NCBI GenBank assembly: GCA_042091035.1
Contig: JBELIG010000038.1
Span: 1 to 20,594 of the forward strand
Source of the DNA: AM-2324 sp042091035
GTDB lineage: Bacteria; Bacteroidota; Bacteroidia; Chitinophagales; Saprospiraceae
Reading direction: 5' to 3'
Length of the DNA stretch: 20,594 nucleotides
Part shown: piece after piece, positions 7,540 to 15,768 of the stretch
How the letters are laid out: each line of letters opens with the position of its first letter
How positions within the stretch are numbered: position 1 is the stretch's first letter
Translations under genes and position numbers: made by a program
The notes under the pieces: model-generated
Database searches by the model: none
What the model was told of the DNA's origin: nothing
What the model saw: only the letters and a program-made list of their open reading frames with translations

Positions 7540-7941
7540 ATGAAAGCAGATATCGAAGATTTAGTAGGAAATCACGTATCAGTTTATATAGTTCGTACAG
7601 ATAATAAGGACGAGCAAGGACTAGATGTTTGGGAGGCCATGTTGTACAACGATAGTGAATTCAAACTTGAAAACATTCTTGTCAATACAAAGGGCTATGG
7701 AAAGATAGATAGTAGAGAGGTAAGTACTGCTACAATGCGTTATTTTAAAGATGACCTAAGTCCTAAGTCTTCCTTTAAGATTGAGCCAATTACTTCTGAG
7801 GTTCTAAAGATTAATAATGAATTTTGGATTACTTATTCTTTAGATTCAAAACTATATGAAAAAAAGCTTGTATTCAATTCACTAGATAAGTCCATTGAAA
7901 GTATTGCAGAATTAGGAGAGGAAGGTTATAAGGTTGCATAA
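7540..7941 (+). CDS. Conserved-looking protein of unknown function in the lipB operon
   Basis: I do not recognise a family. The protein has 133 residues, is mixed in charge, and has no signal peptide, membrane segment or cysteine motif, so it is probably cytosolic. The alternating hydrophobic pattern (HVSVYIVRT, KLENILVNTKGYGKI, FWITYSLDSKLYEKKLVFN) suggests a mainly beta fold with a C-terminal tail. The frame is open from ATG 7513, which would overlap lipB by 16 nt. ATG 7540, starting MKADIEDL just after the lipB stop, looks more natural. It is 11 nt after lipB and 14 nt before the thioesterase gene, so it is almost certainly co-transcribed. Its reading frame uses codons like its neighbours, which supports a real gene. 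A link to lipoylation or acyl metabolism is only suggested by position. Confidence 0.75.
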   Translation: MKADIEDLVGNHVSVYIVRTDNKDEQGLDVWEAMLYNDSEFKLENILVNTKGYGKIDSREVSTATMRYFKDDLSPKSSFKIEPITSEVLKINNEFWITYSLDSKLYEKKLVFNSLDKSIESIAELGEEGYKVA

Positions 7942-7955
7942 ACTAATATAGAGTG

Positions 7956-8471
7956 ATGAAAGAGAAAAAAGTTAGTGATTCAGAAACAATAATGACTCAA
8001 TTAGTCATGCCCAACGATACAAATCCATTAGGGAATCTTATGGGTGGTAACCTTATGAAATGGATGGATGTCGCGGGAGGTATTTGTGCTGCCAGACATA
8101 GTCGTGCTCATGTAGTAACTGCTTCTGTAGATCATATTTCCTTTTCAAAGCCTATTCATTTAGGGGATACAGTAACTGTAAAGGCAATGGTAACAAGAGC
8201 TTTTACTACCTCTGTTGAGGTTTTTATTGAAGTATTTGCATCTGATATAAAAGGCGATAATTGGCGAAAAGCGAATCATGCTTATTTCCTTTTTGTAGCA
8301 TTGGATGATGAGATGAAGCCTAAAAAAGTAGATCCAGTAATGCCACTCACGACAGAAGAGACAAACAGATATGAAGCAGCTATGCGAAGAAGAGACCTTA
8401 GGTTGATTCTAAGTGGTAGAATGCAACCCAAGGACTCTGTTGGCTTAGTTAAATTATTTACAAAGGATTAA
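7956..8471 (+). CDS. Acyl-CoA thioesterase, hotdog fold (YciA/BACH type)
   Basis: Hydrolyses acyl-CoA to free fatty acid and CoA. The 171 residues form a single hotdog domain (about 8-125). The helix motif DTNPLGNLMGGNLMKWMD places N23 and D38 at the positions used for catalysis in YciA/BACH enzymes. It is followed by HVVTASVDHISFSKPIHLGDTV, the strand that lines the CoA site. The last 40 residues (EAAMRRRDLRLILS) form a charged helix. The frame allows a GTG at 7953, but ATG 7956 is preferred. It is the last gene of the lipB operon, and its stop is only 9 nt from the stop of the convergent SDR-fusion gene. Chain-length preference is unknown; the lipB context makes octanoyl or other medium chains an attractive but unproven idea. 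Confidence 0.9.
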   Translation: MKEKKVSDSETIMTQLVMPNDTNPLGNLMGGNLMKWMDVAGGICAARHSRAHVVTASVDHISFSKPIHLGDTVTVKAMVTRAFTTSVEVFIEVFASDIKGDNWRKANHAYFLFVALDDEMKPKKVDPVMPLTTEETNRYEAAMRRRDLRLILSGRMQPKDSVGLVKLFTKD

Positions 8472-8480
8472 CTTAAACCT

Positions 8481-11060
8481 TTAAAACTTCCTTCCAGATC
8501 GATCTATGAAATTACTGCCAGCTTGTTGAGTACCCATGATAAGTATATCTTGAATATTTACATGTGCAGGTCTGTTGGCAATAAAGTAAATCGTTTCGGC
8601 TACATCGGATGATTTTAGCGGGTTGAAATCATTGTATATCTTAGCTTTTTCATCATCTTGATCAAATCGAACCTTCGCGAATTCAGTCTCTTCAACATGA
8701 GCAGGGCTTACTTGACTTACCCGTATTCCATATTCATAAAGATCTAATCGCATTGATTTTGTCAATGCATCTACTGCAAATTTAGTTGCACAATACACAT
8801 TACCCTTAGGGTATGTTTCTTTTCCTGCTGTCGAGCATACATTAATAATATGGCCTGAATTCCTATTTACCATCTGTTTGCTCACTAATTTACTCATGTA
8901 GAGTAAGCCCTTGATATTTGTGTCGATCATTGTTTCCCAATGCTCTACATTTCCTTCATGAATAGGTGCAAGTCCTCTGGCTAGTCCAGCATTATTGATC
9001 AGAATATCAATTTGACTCCATGCATCATCTAACATATCTATATTAGATTTCACTGCATCAAAGGAGCGAATATCAAAACATAAAACTTTAGTTTGAATTC
9101 CAAATTTTCGCTCAAGATCTGTTCGTATTTCATCTAAACGATCTTGTCTTCTTCCTGTAAGAATTAAATTATATCCATTTGACCCAAACTCATAGGCAGT
9201 TGCTTTTCCAATCCCTGAAGTAGCACCCGTTATTAGAACAATTCCTTTTTCTTTGGTAGAGTTGTCTTTTGTCGTCTCCTGCTTCTCTATGGCGTAAGGA
9301 CTTTCAGGCGATTCACCTGATGAGTATCCAAAAGCCTCGTTATTGCCAGGAGTTTGAAGTTCCTCATTGTTTTCTATAGCAGCTGTATAGTATTTGAGCG
9401 CTTTTTCCTGATCGCCTTTTTTATGATAATATAGGGCTAGATCATAATTAGCAAACAAATGCCCCGGCGCTCTTTTTAAAACTTTAAGCAGTATTTTTTT
9501 CCCTTTTTGAAATTCATTAAAAGATTCTATCAAGAGTAATGAATATCTATAGAGTGCGTCGGTATTTGTATTATCGAACTTAATAGATCGTTTAAGTAAT
9601 TTTAAGGAACGGGTCTCACTATTTGGCACATGCTCTAGTAATAATACAGCTAGTTCATAATATACTTCTTCAAATTCTGGATCTAGGCCTAGAACTTTTT
9701 CAAAACGAGCAATTGCTTCTTGAGCTCTTCCTCGATCTAATTCTAATAAGCCAATTTTATAGACAAGTTGCTCATTATAACTATCCTCTTCCAAAGCTTG
9801 CAAGGCGAAGGCATAGGCTTCGTCTAGTTCATTAACTTCAAGTAGGAAATCAATCCATTTTATAACTGCATAACCTGATTGAGTTTTCTTTACACCTTCT
9901 TCAATAAGTTTAAATGCTTGGTCCCTGTCACTGGATTTAAAGAGTTCAATAGCTTTATTGAGATACTCTGCTTCAAATTTTGCATTTTCTTTATCTATAA
10001 AATTTTTCAATAGATCATCTGCATCGAATTCTTCATCCTCTTCGATCTCATCCTCTTGTACAAGATCTTGATTAGCTGTATGCCTTTGATCTATAAGCAA
10101 GGAATCTTGAGTCGACTCTTCTTCTGATAGTGGTTCATCATCGAAAATTTTACTTAGGTGTTTGGAATCATCTGAATGAATGGTACTTTTCGAATCGATA
10201 TAATCAGAATCACTCTGCTCCTTTTCTGCATGGTGATCTATATTAGAAGATTCAAGTGGATCACCTTGATGCAAGTTTTGTTGAACATTTTCTTTTTGTT
10301 CAGGATTGGCATTTAGGAGATTCATACCCGGTATAGCACTTATGTCAACAAGTTCTTCAACAAGTTCTTTTTGCTCTATTTTAGTGCTTGGGATAGTTTC
10401 ATCAGAATGGTTTAGTAGCAAGCCTTCAGCAAGAATGGCTTTGTACTGTCCACTTTCAAGACCTTCTTTTAATTGACTTTGGGCGTACTGATTATTTATA
10501 AGATTAAATATTGCCCCATAACTTGAGGCTCTAAGATCTTCAAGGTAAGTTGCTTTATGAACTTTAAACAACCTAAGTATCTCTCCCATTTCTGAAGAGA
10601 TGGGTCTTATGATATTCAATTCTTCTGCTAATAATTGATTCTCTGCAACACTTAGGTTTTCCTTTCTGAGGGATTTTCTGACATCCAAGTATTTTTCTTG
10701 CCAGTAATTCATGAATTTGATCATGTCACCGATCTTTTCTATCCGAGTAGGAGATTTTTCTACCTTGCCATCTATGATACTTAGATCTGGGCATACTACA
10801 GGAAGTAAATGACCGCCTTCTATAAGTTCTTTGCAAGAGTCGAAAGCATTATAAACGGAGTTTACATCTTTGAGAAATGAAGTAGAAATAAGAATTATAG
10901 ATTTTGAGCTAGATTGATTTAATCGGTCAAATAAAAATTCGCCTCCAGGAAGGTTTGAGGGAATTAGATTTACGATAATACCTACCTGCTCAAGAGTTTG
11001 TTTTATCTCTTGAGCAATAAAGCTTTCTGATTCGTTGAATCCTATGGTAAGATTATTCAT
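8481..11060 (-). CDS. TIR-like / acidic linker / TPR / short-chain dehydrogenase fusion protein
   Basis: An 859-residue multidomain protein with no signal peptide or membrane segment, so cytosolic. Residues 1-95 resemble a TIR domain: LTIGFNESE as the first strand, SSKSIILISTSFLKDV as the central strand, and HLLPVVCPD as the following strand. A helical extension (IGDMIKFMNYWQEKYLDVRKSL) runs to about 190. Residues 205-350 are a low-complexity acidic linker ending EDEIEEDEEFDADDL. Residues 355-570 hold about five TPR-like helical repeats (such as LDRGRAQEAIARFEKVLGLDPEFEEVYYELAVLLL and KKGDQEKALKYYTAAIE segments). The SDR covers 605-859: TGATSGIG (611-618), NNAG (689-692), S743, Y756 and K760, with a YdfG-like end (HVNIQDILIMGTQQA). 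The dehydrogenase triad is complete, so that domain should be active with NAD(P)H. The last gene of the fmt cluster, 52 nt after the TlpA-like gene. The role of the whole protein is unknown. Confidence 0.85.
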   Translation of the reverse strand: MNNLTIGFNESESFIAQEIKQTLEQVGIIVNLIPSNLPGGEFLFDRLNQSSSKSIILISTSFLKDVNSVYNAFDSCKELIEGGHLLPVVCPDLSIIDGKVEKSPTRIEKIGDMIKFMNYWQEKYLDVRKSLRKENLSVAENQLLAEELNIIRPISSEMGEILRLFKVHKATYLEDLRASSYGAIFNLINNQYAQSQLKEGLESGQYKAILAEGLLLNHSDETIPSTKIEQKELVEELVDISAIPGMNLLNANPEQKENVQQNLHQGDPLESSNIDHHAEKEQSDSDYIDSKSTIHSDDSKHLSKIFDDEPLSEEESTQDSLLIDQRHTANQDLVQEDEIEEDEEFDADDLLKNFIDKENAKFEAEYLNKAIELFKSSDRDQAFKLIEEGVKKTQSGYAVIKWIDFLLEVNELDEAYAFALQALEEDSYNEQLVYKIGLLELDRGRAQEAIARFEKVLGLDPEFEEVYYELAVLLLEHVPNSETRSLKLLKRSIKFDNTNTDALYRYSLLLIESFNEFQKGKKILLKVLKRAPGHLFANYDLALYYHKKGDQEKALKYYTAAIENNEELQTPGNNEAFGYSSGESPESPYAIEKQETTKDNSTKEKGIVLITGATSGIGKATAYEFGSNGYNLILTGRRQDRLDEIRTDLERKFGIQTKVLCFDIRSFDAVKSNIDMLDDAWSQIDILINNAGLARGLAPIHEGNVEHWETMIDTNIKGLLYMSKLVSKQMVNRNSGHIINVCSTAGKETYPKGNVYCATKFAVDALTKSMRLDLYEYGIRVSQVSPAHVEETEFAKVRFDQDDEKAKIYNDFNPLKSSDVAETIYFIANRPAHVNIQDILIMGTQQAGSNFIDRSGRKF

Positions 11061-11112
11061 TTTATTTTATTGTAGTGTTTTGATGTATGTTTTCTGGTTT
11101 TTTTTTGGGATC

Positions 11113-12441
11113 CTACTTTGCTAGGAACTGATTCATATAGTTCTCAAATTCTTCCACAAATAAAGGGTAATCTGATGTAGCAGGACCATTGAATCCAGTG
11201 TGTATTTTTTGTACTTTATTTTCCTCATCCAGAAAAATCATAGTAGGGTAAGCTATTATACTATTTAACATAGGCAAAGCCTTGGCAGCCTCTTTCTTTT
11301 TTGAATTTCCGGCATATAGGACAGGGTAGGGGATGTCCATTGTTTTTATGTATCTCTCAATAACTTCCAGACTTTTTCCTTTTTCATAATATTCAAAAGC
11401 AAGGCCTACTACTTCTAATTTTTCTGAGGGATTATTCTTGATATAATCTCTTAGGAATATAGTTTCATCTTTACAATTTGGACACCAAGTTCCTAAGATC
11501 TGTATGATTTTCTTTTTGCCTACAAATTGAGGATCAGAAAGACTTACCGGTTTGCCATCTATATTTGAAAAGCTAAAATCCATACTTTCATATTCTGGCA
11601 AAAGGTAGGTCATACTGTCCATATCCTTCAATTGCACTGAATTATCTCTTTTCGCTTCCCAGATTGTCTGCCAAGTTTTTCCAGATCTAAATATGCCTTG
11701 TATAGTAGAGTCAGGCTGTATTCTGCCTTCAAAAAGGAAAGCATGGCTACCGTCAAAAGTTGATAAATAAATCTTTTTTTCTTGAACAGTTCCTTCAAGG
11801 AATCTATAATCGCCTGTCTCTGTTTTGAAAGTTGCACTTAATTGGTTTCCGGATTGTTTAAACTCTCCAATACCAGGATATGAATTATCTCCTTCTCCAA
11901 ATATCGTTGACCAATTCCCTGTGAGATCCATGAAAGGCTCTTTCTCTAATTCCGTGAATCGATAACCTTTTCCATATTTTGCAATAAATGGAATACTATA
12001 ATCCTCTTTATAAGACACATGCCATTTTCCTTGAATTACACCTTCTTTGAACTTGGCTCTAATGTATGTGTCATATTCAGGAAAGTCAATTCGGATAGTA
12101 TCATCGAGTGTAGCGCGTTCTCTACCATAACTTATATTATCTACTCGAATCTTTTCTTTACCATTCTGAATTTCGATATAAAAGGTGCTGTCAGATTCAT
12201 AGACAACGTCAAATGTAAAAGGTAATTCTCCTGCTGTAACTTCCTTAAATGAAAGATTATTAGGATCGGCTAGGGGTTTTCCTTGCTTATCAAGTTGTTG
12301 TACAGGTGGATCAAGTCTAAGATAAGCGCGCCATTTTCCTGGAGGCAAAATAGTGTATTCATTATCAAAACTTACACAAGATGTAGCAGATAATATGAAT
12401 AAGGCGCAGATTAAATAATTAATTTTTTTCAATATACTCAT
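11113..12441 (-). CDS. TlpA-like thioredoxin-domain lipoprotein
   Basis: A 442-residue envelope protein. It begins with a lipoprotein-like signal (MSILKKINYLICALFILSATSC); cysteine 22 is the likely lipidated residue, although position -3 is Ala and not Leu. Residues about 30-270 are beta-rich without a named family; the part around LTGNWSTIFGEGDNSYPGIGEF to GRIQPDSTIQGIFRSGKTW looks lipocalin-like. The C-terminal domain (about 285-442) is a TlpA/AhpC-TSA thioredoxin fold with the active site W319-C-P-N-C323 and a cis-proline region in YPTMIFLD. It should act as a periplasmic thiol-disulfide reductase, substrate unknown. Such proteins are abundant in Bacteroidota. It starts 12 nt after the symporter gene stop, so it is likely co-transcribed with fmt and the symporter. 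Confidence 0.88.
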   Translation of the reverse strand: MSILKKINYLICALFILSATSCVSFDNEYTILPPGKWRAYLRLDPPVQQLDKQGKPLADPNNLSFKEVTAGELPFTFDVVYESDSTFYIEIQNGKEKIRVDNISYGRERATLDDTIRIDFPEYDTYIRAKFKEGVIQGKWHVSYKEDYSIPFIAKYGKGYRFTELEKEPFMDLTGNWSTIFGEGDNSYPGIGEFKQSGNQLSATFKTETGDYRFLEGTVQEKKIYLSTFDGSHAFLFEGRIQPDSTIQGIFRSGKTWQTIWEAKRDNSVQLKDMDSMTYLLPEYESMDFSFSNIDGKPVSLSDPQFVGKKKIIQILGTWCPNCKDETIFLRDYIKNNPSEKLEVVGLAFEYYEKGKSLEVIERYIKTMDIPYPVLYAGNSKKKEAAKALPMLNSIIAYPTMIFLDEENKVQKIHTGFNGPATSDYPLFVEEFENYMNQFLAK

Positions 12442-12453
12442 GAAGTATTTTTT

Positions 12454-13821
12454 TTAGTTTGTAGCAGTATTCTCCTTATTATAATGGTCGTCCCAGTCCT
12501 TAACTTTAGGATCTCCGAGTTGTCCTGTACTTTTTGCAACTATCATAGATACAGCGGCATCTCCTGTAACATTCACAACAGTTCTGCACATATCCAATGG
12601 TCTATCTACTGCAAAAATTAAAGCAATTCCTGCTTCTGGAATTCCTGCTTGGCCAAGAACAATAACAAGCATAATGATACCTGCAGAGGGAACTGCTGCT
12701 GCCCCTATAGAAGCTAGTGTGGCAGTTAAGATGATTCCGAGCTGAGCTCCAATACTTAGGTCTATATCAAAAGCTTGGGCAATAAAAATAGCAGCTACAG
12801 CTTGATAGCAACTTGTTCCATCCATATTAACAGTAGCACCTATTGGAAGGATGAATGAAGCAGCCTCTTTTTTAACACCAAGATGTTCTTCAACACGTTC
12901 CATTGTGACTGGTAAAGTAGCCGCTGAAGAAGATGTTGTAAATGCAACAAGTTGAGCAGGACCAATTCCCGAGAAAAAGAAACCATATTTTTTACCAGTG
13001 AAAATATAAACCAAAAGTGGATATACACCGAAGATCATGATTGCTAATCCAAGCAATAAGGTCAAAGAGTACATGCCTAGACCTGCAAAGATGCCTGGAT
13101 CAGGATTTTCAGCTACTAATGAAGCCATGAGTGCAAATACACCCAATGGAGAATAGATCATAATTAGATCTATAATTTTGAGAACAACTTCATTGAGGTT
13201 ATCAAAAAAGTCTTTTACTGTTTTAGTTTTTTCTGGGGCTGAAAGTATAATACCTATTCCAAACAGTATAGCGAAAAAGATTACTTGCAGCATGTTTTTG
13301 TTCTCAGAAGCCGCTTCAAATATATTCGAAGGTACAAGATCAATTAAGGCTTGTAAAGGTCCCGTTTCTTTTTGCGATAAAGCTACTTCGATTTTACCTT
13401 GAGCAGCCTCTTGATACTGTAAGGAGAGTGATTCCCGGATTTCTAGAGGAATAAACTCACCAGGCTTAATTAAATTCACCAATACCATACCAATTATTAC
13501 AGCTACAACAGTAGTTGCTATGTATGTTATCAGAGTTCTGCCACCAAGCTTGGACAACTTAGATATATCTTTCATATCTGATATTGCCTTCACAAGTGAG
13601 GCTACGATAAGTGGTACCGCTATAAGTTTAAGGCCATTAATGAAAATTGTTCCAAATGGCTTGATATAATCAATCACAATTCTTTTTAGTGTATTGGATT
13701 CACTGCCTGTTCGATTATCAATTATTACAGCTACAAACCCTATGATAATACCAAGGATCATACCTATAATAATTTTCCAGTGTAACGCTAGTTTTTTCAT
13801 ACTATTGAATCTTTTACTCAT
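12454..13821 (-). CDS. Dicarboxylate/amino-acid:cation symporter (DAACS family)
   Basis: A 455-residue inner-membrane sodium- or proton-coupled carrier of the GltPh/GltT/EAAT family, importing glutamate, aspartate or C4-dicarboxylates. Hallmarks: the HP1 serine-rich loop TTSSSAATLPVT, the cation-binding NMDGT within GATVNMDGTSCYQAVAA, the HP2 region GIILTATLASIGAAAVPSAG, and TM8 DRPLDMCRTVVNVTGDA. R413 in MCRT aligns with GltPh R397, the residue that binds the side-chain carboxylate, which favours an acidic substrate over a neutral one. The first membrane helix starts at about residue 12 (HWKIIIGMILGIIIGFVAVII). The frame starts at ATG 13821, and a second in-frame ATG seven codons later (MKKLALHW) is an alternative start. 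It lies 20 nt after fmt and 12 nt before the TlpA-like gene. Confidence 0.94.
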   Translation of the reverse strand: MSKRFNSMKKLALHWKIIIGMILGIIIGFVAVIIDNRTGSESNTLKRIVIDYIKPFGTIFINGLKLIAVPLIVASLVKAISDMKDISKLSKLGGRTLITYIATTVVAVIIGMVLVNLIKPGEFIPLEIRESLSLQYQEAAQGKIEVALSQKETGPLQALIDLVPSNIFEAASENKNMLQVIFFAILFGIGIILSAPEKTKTVKDFFDNLNEVVLKIIDLIMIYSPLGVFALMASLVAENPDPGIFAGLGMYSLTLLLGLAIMIFGVYPLLVYIFTGKKYGFFFSGIGPAQLVAFTTSSSAATLPVTMERVEEHLGVKKEAASFILPIGATVNMDGTSCYQAVAAIFIAQAFDIDLSIGAQLGIILTATLASIGAAAVPSAGIIMLVIVLGQAGIPEAGIALIFAVDRPLDMCRTVVNVTGDAAVSMIVAKSTGQLGDPKVKDWDDHYNKENTATN

Positions 13822-13841
13822 TTAGAGTTTTCTTAGGTGTT

Positions 13842-14753
13842 TTAATTAAATGTATAGCCATTCAAAAAGTCACGAATGATCATGCGCTTTTTGCCTTGAA
13901 TTTGTAAATCTGTTATGTCTAAATAACCATCCTGTGCCCAAAGGTGAAGATAGGATTTTCCATCAGTCTCAAAATCTGAAATTCCATCAGCTCTTTCCTT
14001 TAAGATCTTTGTACAGGCATAAATCTTCAACATTTTACTGTCCAATGTGGTCCATGCAGTAGGGAAGGGGCTTAAACCTCGAACAAAATCATAGACTTTA
14101 TTGATAGATTGGTTCAAATTTATTTCACAAGTTTCCTTAAATATTTTTGGAGCTTCAGAGACTAAGGAATCATCTTGAGGAATTGAAGAAACTGTTTCAT
14201 TTTCGATCGCTTCAACGGTTTCAAGAATAAGGTCGGCTCCTAAATGCATCATCTTGTCATGAACAATGCCTGCTGTATCATCTGCACCAATGGGTAAGTT
14301 TTTTTGACTGATGATATCACCAGTATCTATAGCGTGCTGTAAAAAGAATGTCGTAACTCCCGTTACTTGTTCGCCATTCATAACTGCCCAGTTGATAGGA
14401 GCTGCTCCTCTGTATTGAGGAAGCAAGGAGCCATGAAGGTTAAAAGTCCCTCTATTTGGCATTGCCCAAACAACTTCAGGTAACATCCTAAATGCCACAA
14501 CGACCTGAAGGTCAGCATTTAGATCTTTTAATTCTTTAATAAATTCTGGTGCTTTAAGATTTTTGGGTTGAAGAACATTCAAGCCATGCTCTAAAGCATA
14601 TTTTTTTACAGAAGATTGGATTAATTTTTTTCCTCCTCGGCCTCCAAATTTGTCAGTAGCAGTAATGACACCTACAATATTTTTTTTTGCTTTTATTAGT
14701 TTGTCCAATGCTGCTACAGCAAAGTCGGGCGTACCCATAAACACTATTCTCAT
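13842..14753 (-). CDS. fmt: Methionyl-tRNA formyltransferase
   Basis: Formylates the amino group of Met-tRNA(fMet) using 10-formyltetrahydrofolate, preparing the initiator tRNA. In the 303 residues, the N-terminal MRIVFMGTPDFAV is the standard start. The formyltransferase core carries the catalytic triad N105 and H107 (FNLHGSLLPQYRGAAPINW) and D143 (AIDTGDII). The loop DKFGGRGGKKLIQSSVK corresponds to the family's substrate loop. The C-terminal beta-barrel (about 205-303) includes VRGLSPFPTAWT, typical of Fmt. It is slightly shorter than E. coli Fmt (315) but complete. It is the first gene of a minus-strand cluster with the symporter, the TlpA-like lipoprotein and the SDR fusion. No def gene is nearby. 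The divergent gap to the lipase gene is 87 nt. Confidence 0.96.
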   Translation of the reverse strand: MRIVFMGTPDFAVAALDKLIKAKKNIVGVITATDKFGGRGGKKLIQSSVKKYALEHGLNVLQPKNLKAPEFIKELKDLNADLQVVVAFRMLPEVVWAMPNRGTFNLHGSLLPQYRGAAPINWAVMNGEQVTGVTTFFLQHAIDTGDIISQKNLPIGADDTAGIVHDKMMHLGADLILETVEAIENETVSSIPQDDSLVSEAPKIFKETCEINLNQSINKVYDFVRGLSPFPTAWTTLDSKMLKIYACTKILKERADGISDFETDGKSYLHLWAQDGYLDITDLQIQGKKRMIIRDFLNGYTFN

Positions 14754-14761
14754 CTTGATTT

Positions 14762-14769
14762 TACATTTG
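14762..14769 (+). promoter_or_regulatory. Putative -7 element for the lipase-like gene
   Basis: TACATTTG is an exact TAnnTTTG match, in the gap between divergent fmt and the alpha/beta hydrolase, 71 nt before the hydrolase ATG. No TTG lies at the expected -33 distance, so this is a consensus match only. Further on, ACTAATTATTAGT (14791-14803) is a perfect AT-rich palindrome of unknown meaning. Confidence 0.35.
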
Positions 14770-14840
14770 TGCTTAAAATAATCAGATTTTACTAATTATT
14801 AGTTTTTTTAAGTTATATTCTATTTAAATCAATTAATTTG

Positions 14841-15725
14841 ATGAAATGCCATTTTCGTTTTGGTATTTTTACGCTACAATTATATTATACCTTGGAAAGA
14901 AACTTCAGTCTTAGTTATCGCTCAGATACACCAGAATTAAAAGGCCTTATTTGGGATTGCCCATCACCAAAGGCAGTACTTATAATAGTACATGGTATGG
15001 GAGAACATATTGGTCGTTATGAGCATGTTGCAAATCATTTTAACAATAGGTCCATAGCTGTTTTTGGAACAGATCTTACTGGTTTTGGAATGGCACACGG
15101 GAAGAAGGGGCACGGAGTTAGTCTATTAGAAATGAAGCATATAGTTCGAGCAAAAGTAGATTATGCTGCTGAACATTATCCAGAGATTCCAATTATAATT
15201 TTTGGTCAAAGTATGGGAGCAAACATAGCACTCAATTATCAACTATCAGAAAATGATTCGCGAATAACTGGGTACATAGCAGCGAGTCCTTGGATTCAAA
15301 CGGGAACACCTTTAAGTCCTATTCTTATTTTTGCTGCAAGCATACTTTCAAAAATTGCCCCTAAAGTGACCAAAAGTAATGATTTAGTAGTAGAAGGGAT
15401 TTCTGATATAGAATTAGAGGTTAAAAAGTATACTTCTGATCCTTTAGTTCATGATCGTGTTTCCTTTGGCTTTGGTTATGATATGTTTCTCGGAGCAGAA
15501 CTTTTGGATGCTTATAATGAAGGTAGTCTTAAAGTTAATACACTCATTAGCCATTCGAAAGATGATATTCTTACTTCAGCGAAAGCTTCTAAGGCATTTG
15601 CAAAGAGAAATCCTGCTAAATTAAAATATTTGGACTGGGAAAAACTAGGTCATGAGTTGCACAACAGTAGTAAAAAGGAAGAAATTTTAAATACATATAC
15701 GAGTTGGGTGGAAAATCACCTTTAG
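14841..15725 (+). CDS. Monoacylglycerol-lipase-like alpha/beta hydrolase
   Basis: A 294-residue serine hydrolase of the Hydrolase_4 / monoglyceride lipase group. The oxyanion-hole motif HGMGEHIGRYEHVA (from H51) is the signature of this family and of lysophospholipases. The nucleophile is S124 in GQSMG. The acid is most likely D242 (HSKDDIL) and the base H271 (LGHELHN), giving a full triad, with a cap region at about 150-220. It should cleave monoacylglycerols or lysophospholipids; the exact substrate is not known. There is no clear signal peptide: the N-terminus MKCHFRFGIFTLQLYY is moderately hydrophobic but lacks a cleavage site. ATG 14841 is used, and a TTG just upstream is less likely. 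The first 19 residues are extra relative to the usual start, so a later start is possible. The SCP2 gene follows after 43 nt. Confidence 0.88.
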   Translation: MKCHFRFGIFTLQLYYTLERNFSLSYRSDTPELKGLIWDCPSPKAVLIIVHGMGEHIGRYEHVANHFNNRSIAVFGTDLTGFGMAHGKKGHGVSLLEMKHIVRAKVDYAAEHYPEIPIIIFGQSMGANIALNYQLSENDSRITGYIAASPWIQTGTPLSPILIFAASILSKIAPKVTKSNDLVVEGISDIELEVKKYTSDPLVHDRVSFGFGYDMFLGAELLDAYNEGSLKVNTLISHSKDDILTSAKASKAFAKRNPAKLKYLDWEKLGHELHNSSKKEEILNTYTSWVENHL

Positions 15726-15768
15726 ATGATTTAGACCAACAAAATAATATTAACCTAATATATAAAAA

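Noticed and set aside
8462..8482. Near-symmetric AAAGG-TTAA-TTAA-CCTTT element at the convergent stops of the thioesterase and SDR-fusion genes
   Set aside because: As a terminator it fails: the central mismatch and one-base centre leave only a 5-bp stem, and no T run follows on either strand.
8481..11060. TIR-like protein as part of an antiphage defence island
   Set aside because: Flanking genes are housekeeping (thioesterase, TlpA-like lipoprotein, symporter, fmt), with no nuclease, helicase, recombinase or mobile-element genes in view, and the TIR-like domain seems to lack the catalytic glutamate.
11628..11837. Minus-strand open frame of 69 codons inside the TlpA-like gene, rich in Lys and Leu
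   Set aside because: It is in a different frame of the same strand as the lipoprotein gene, whose reading frame is continuous and well supported; there is no domain or separate start signal.
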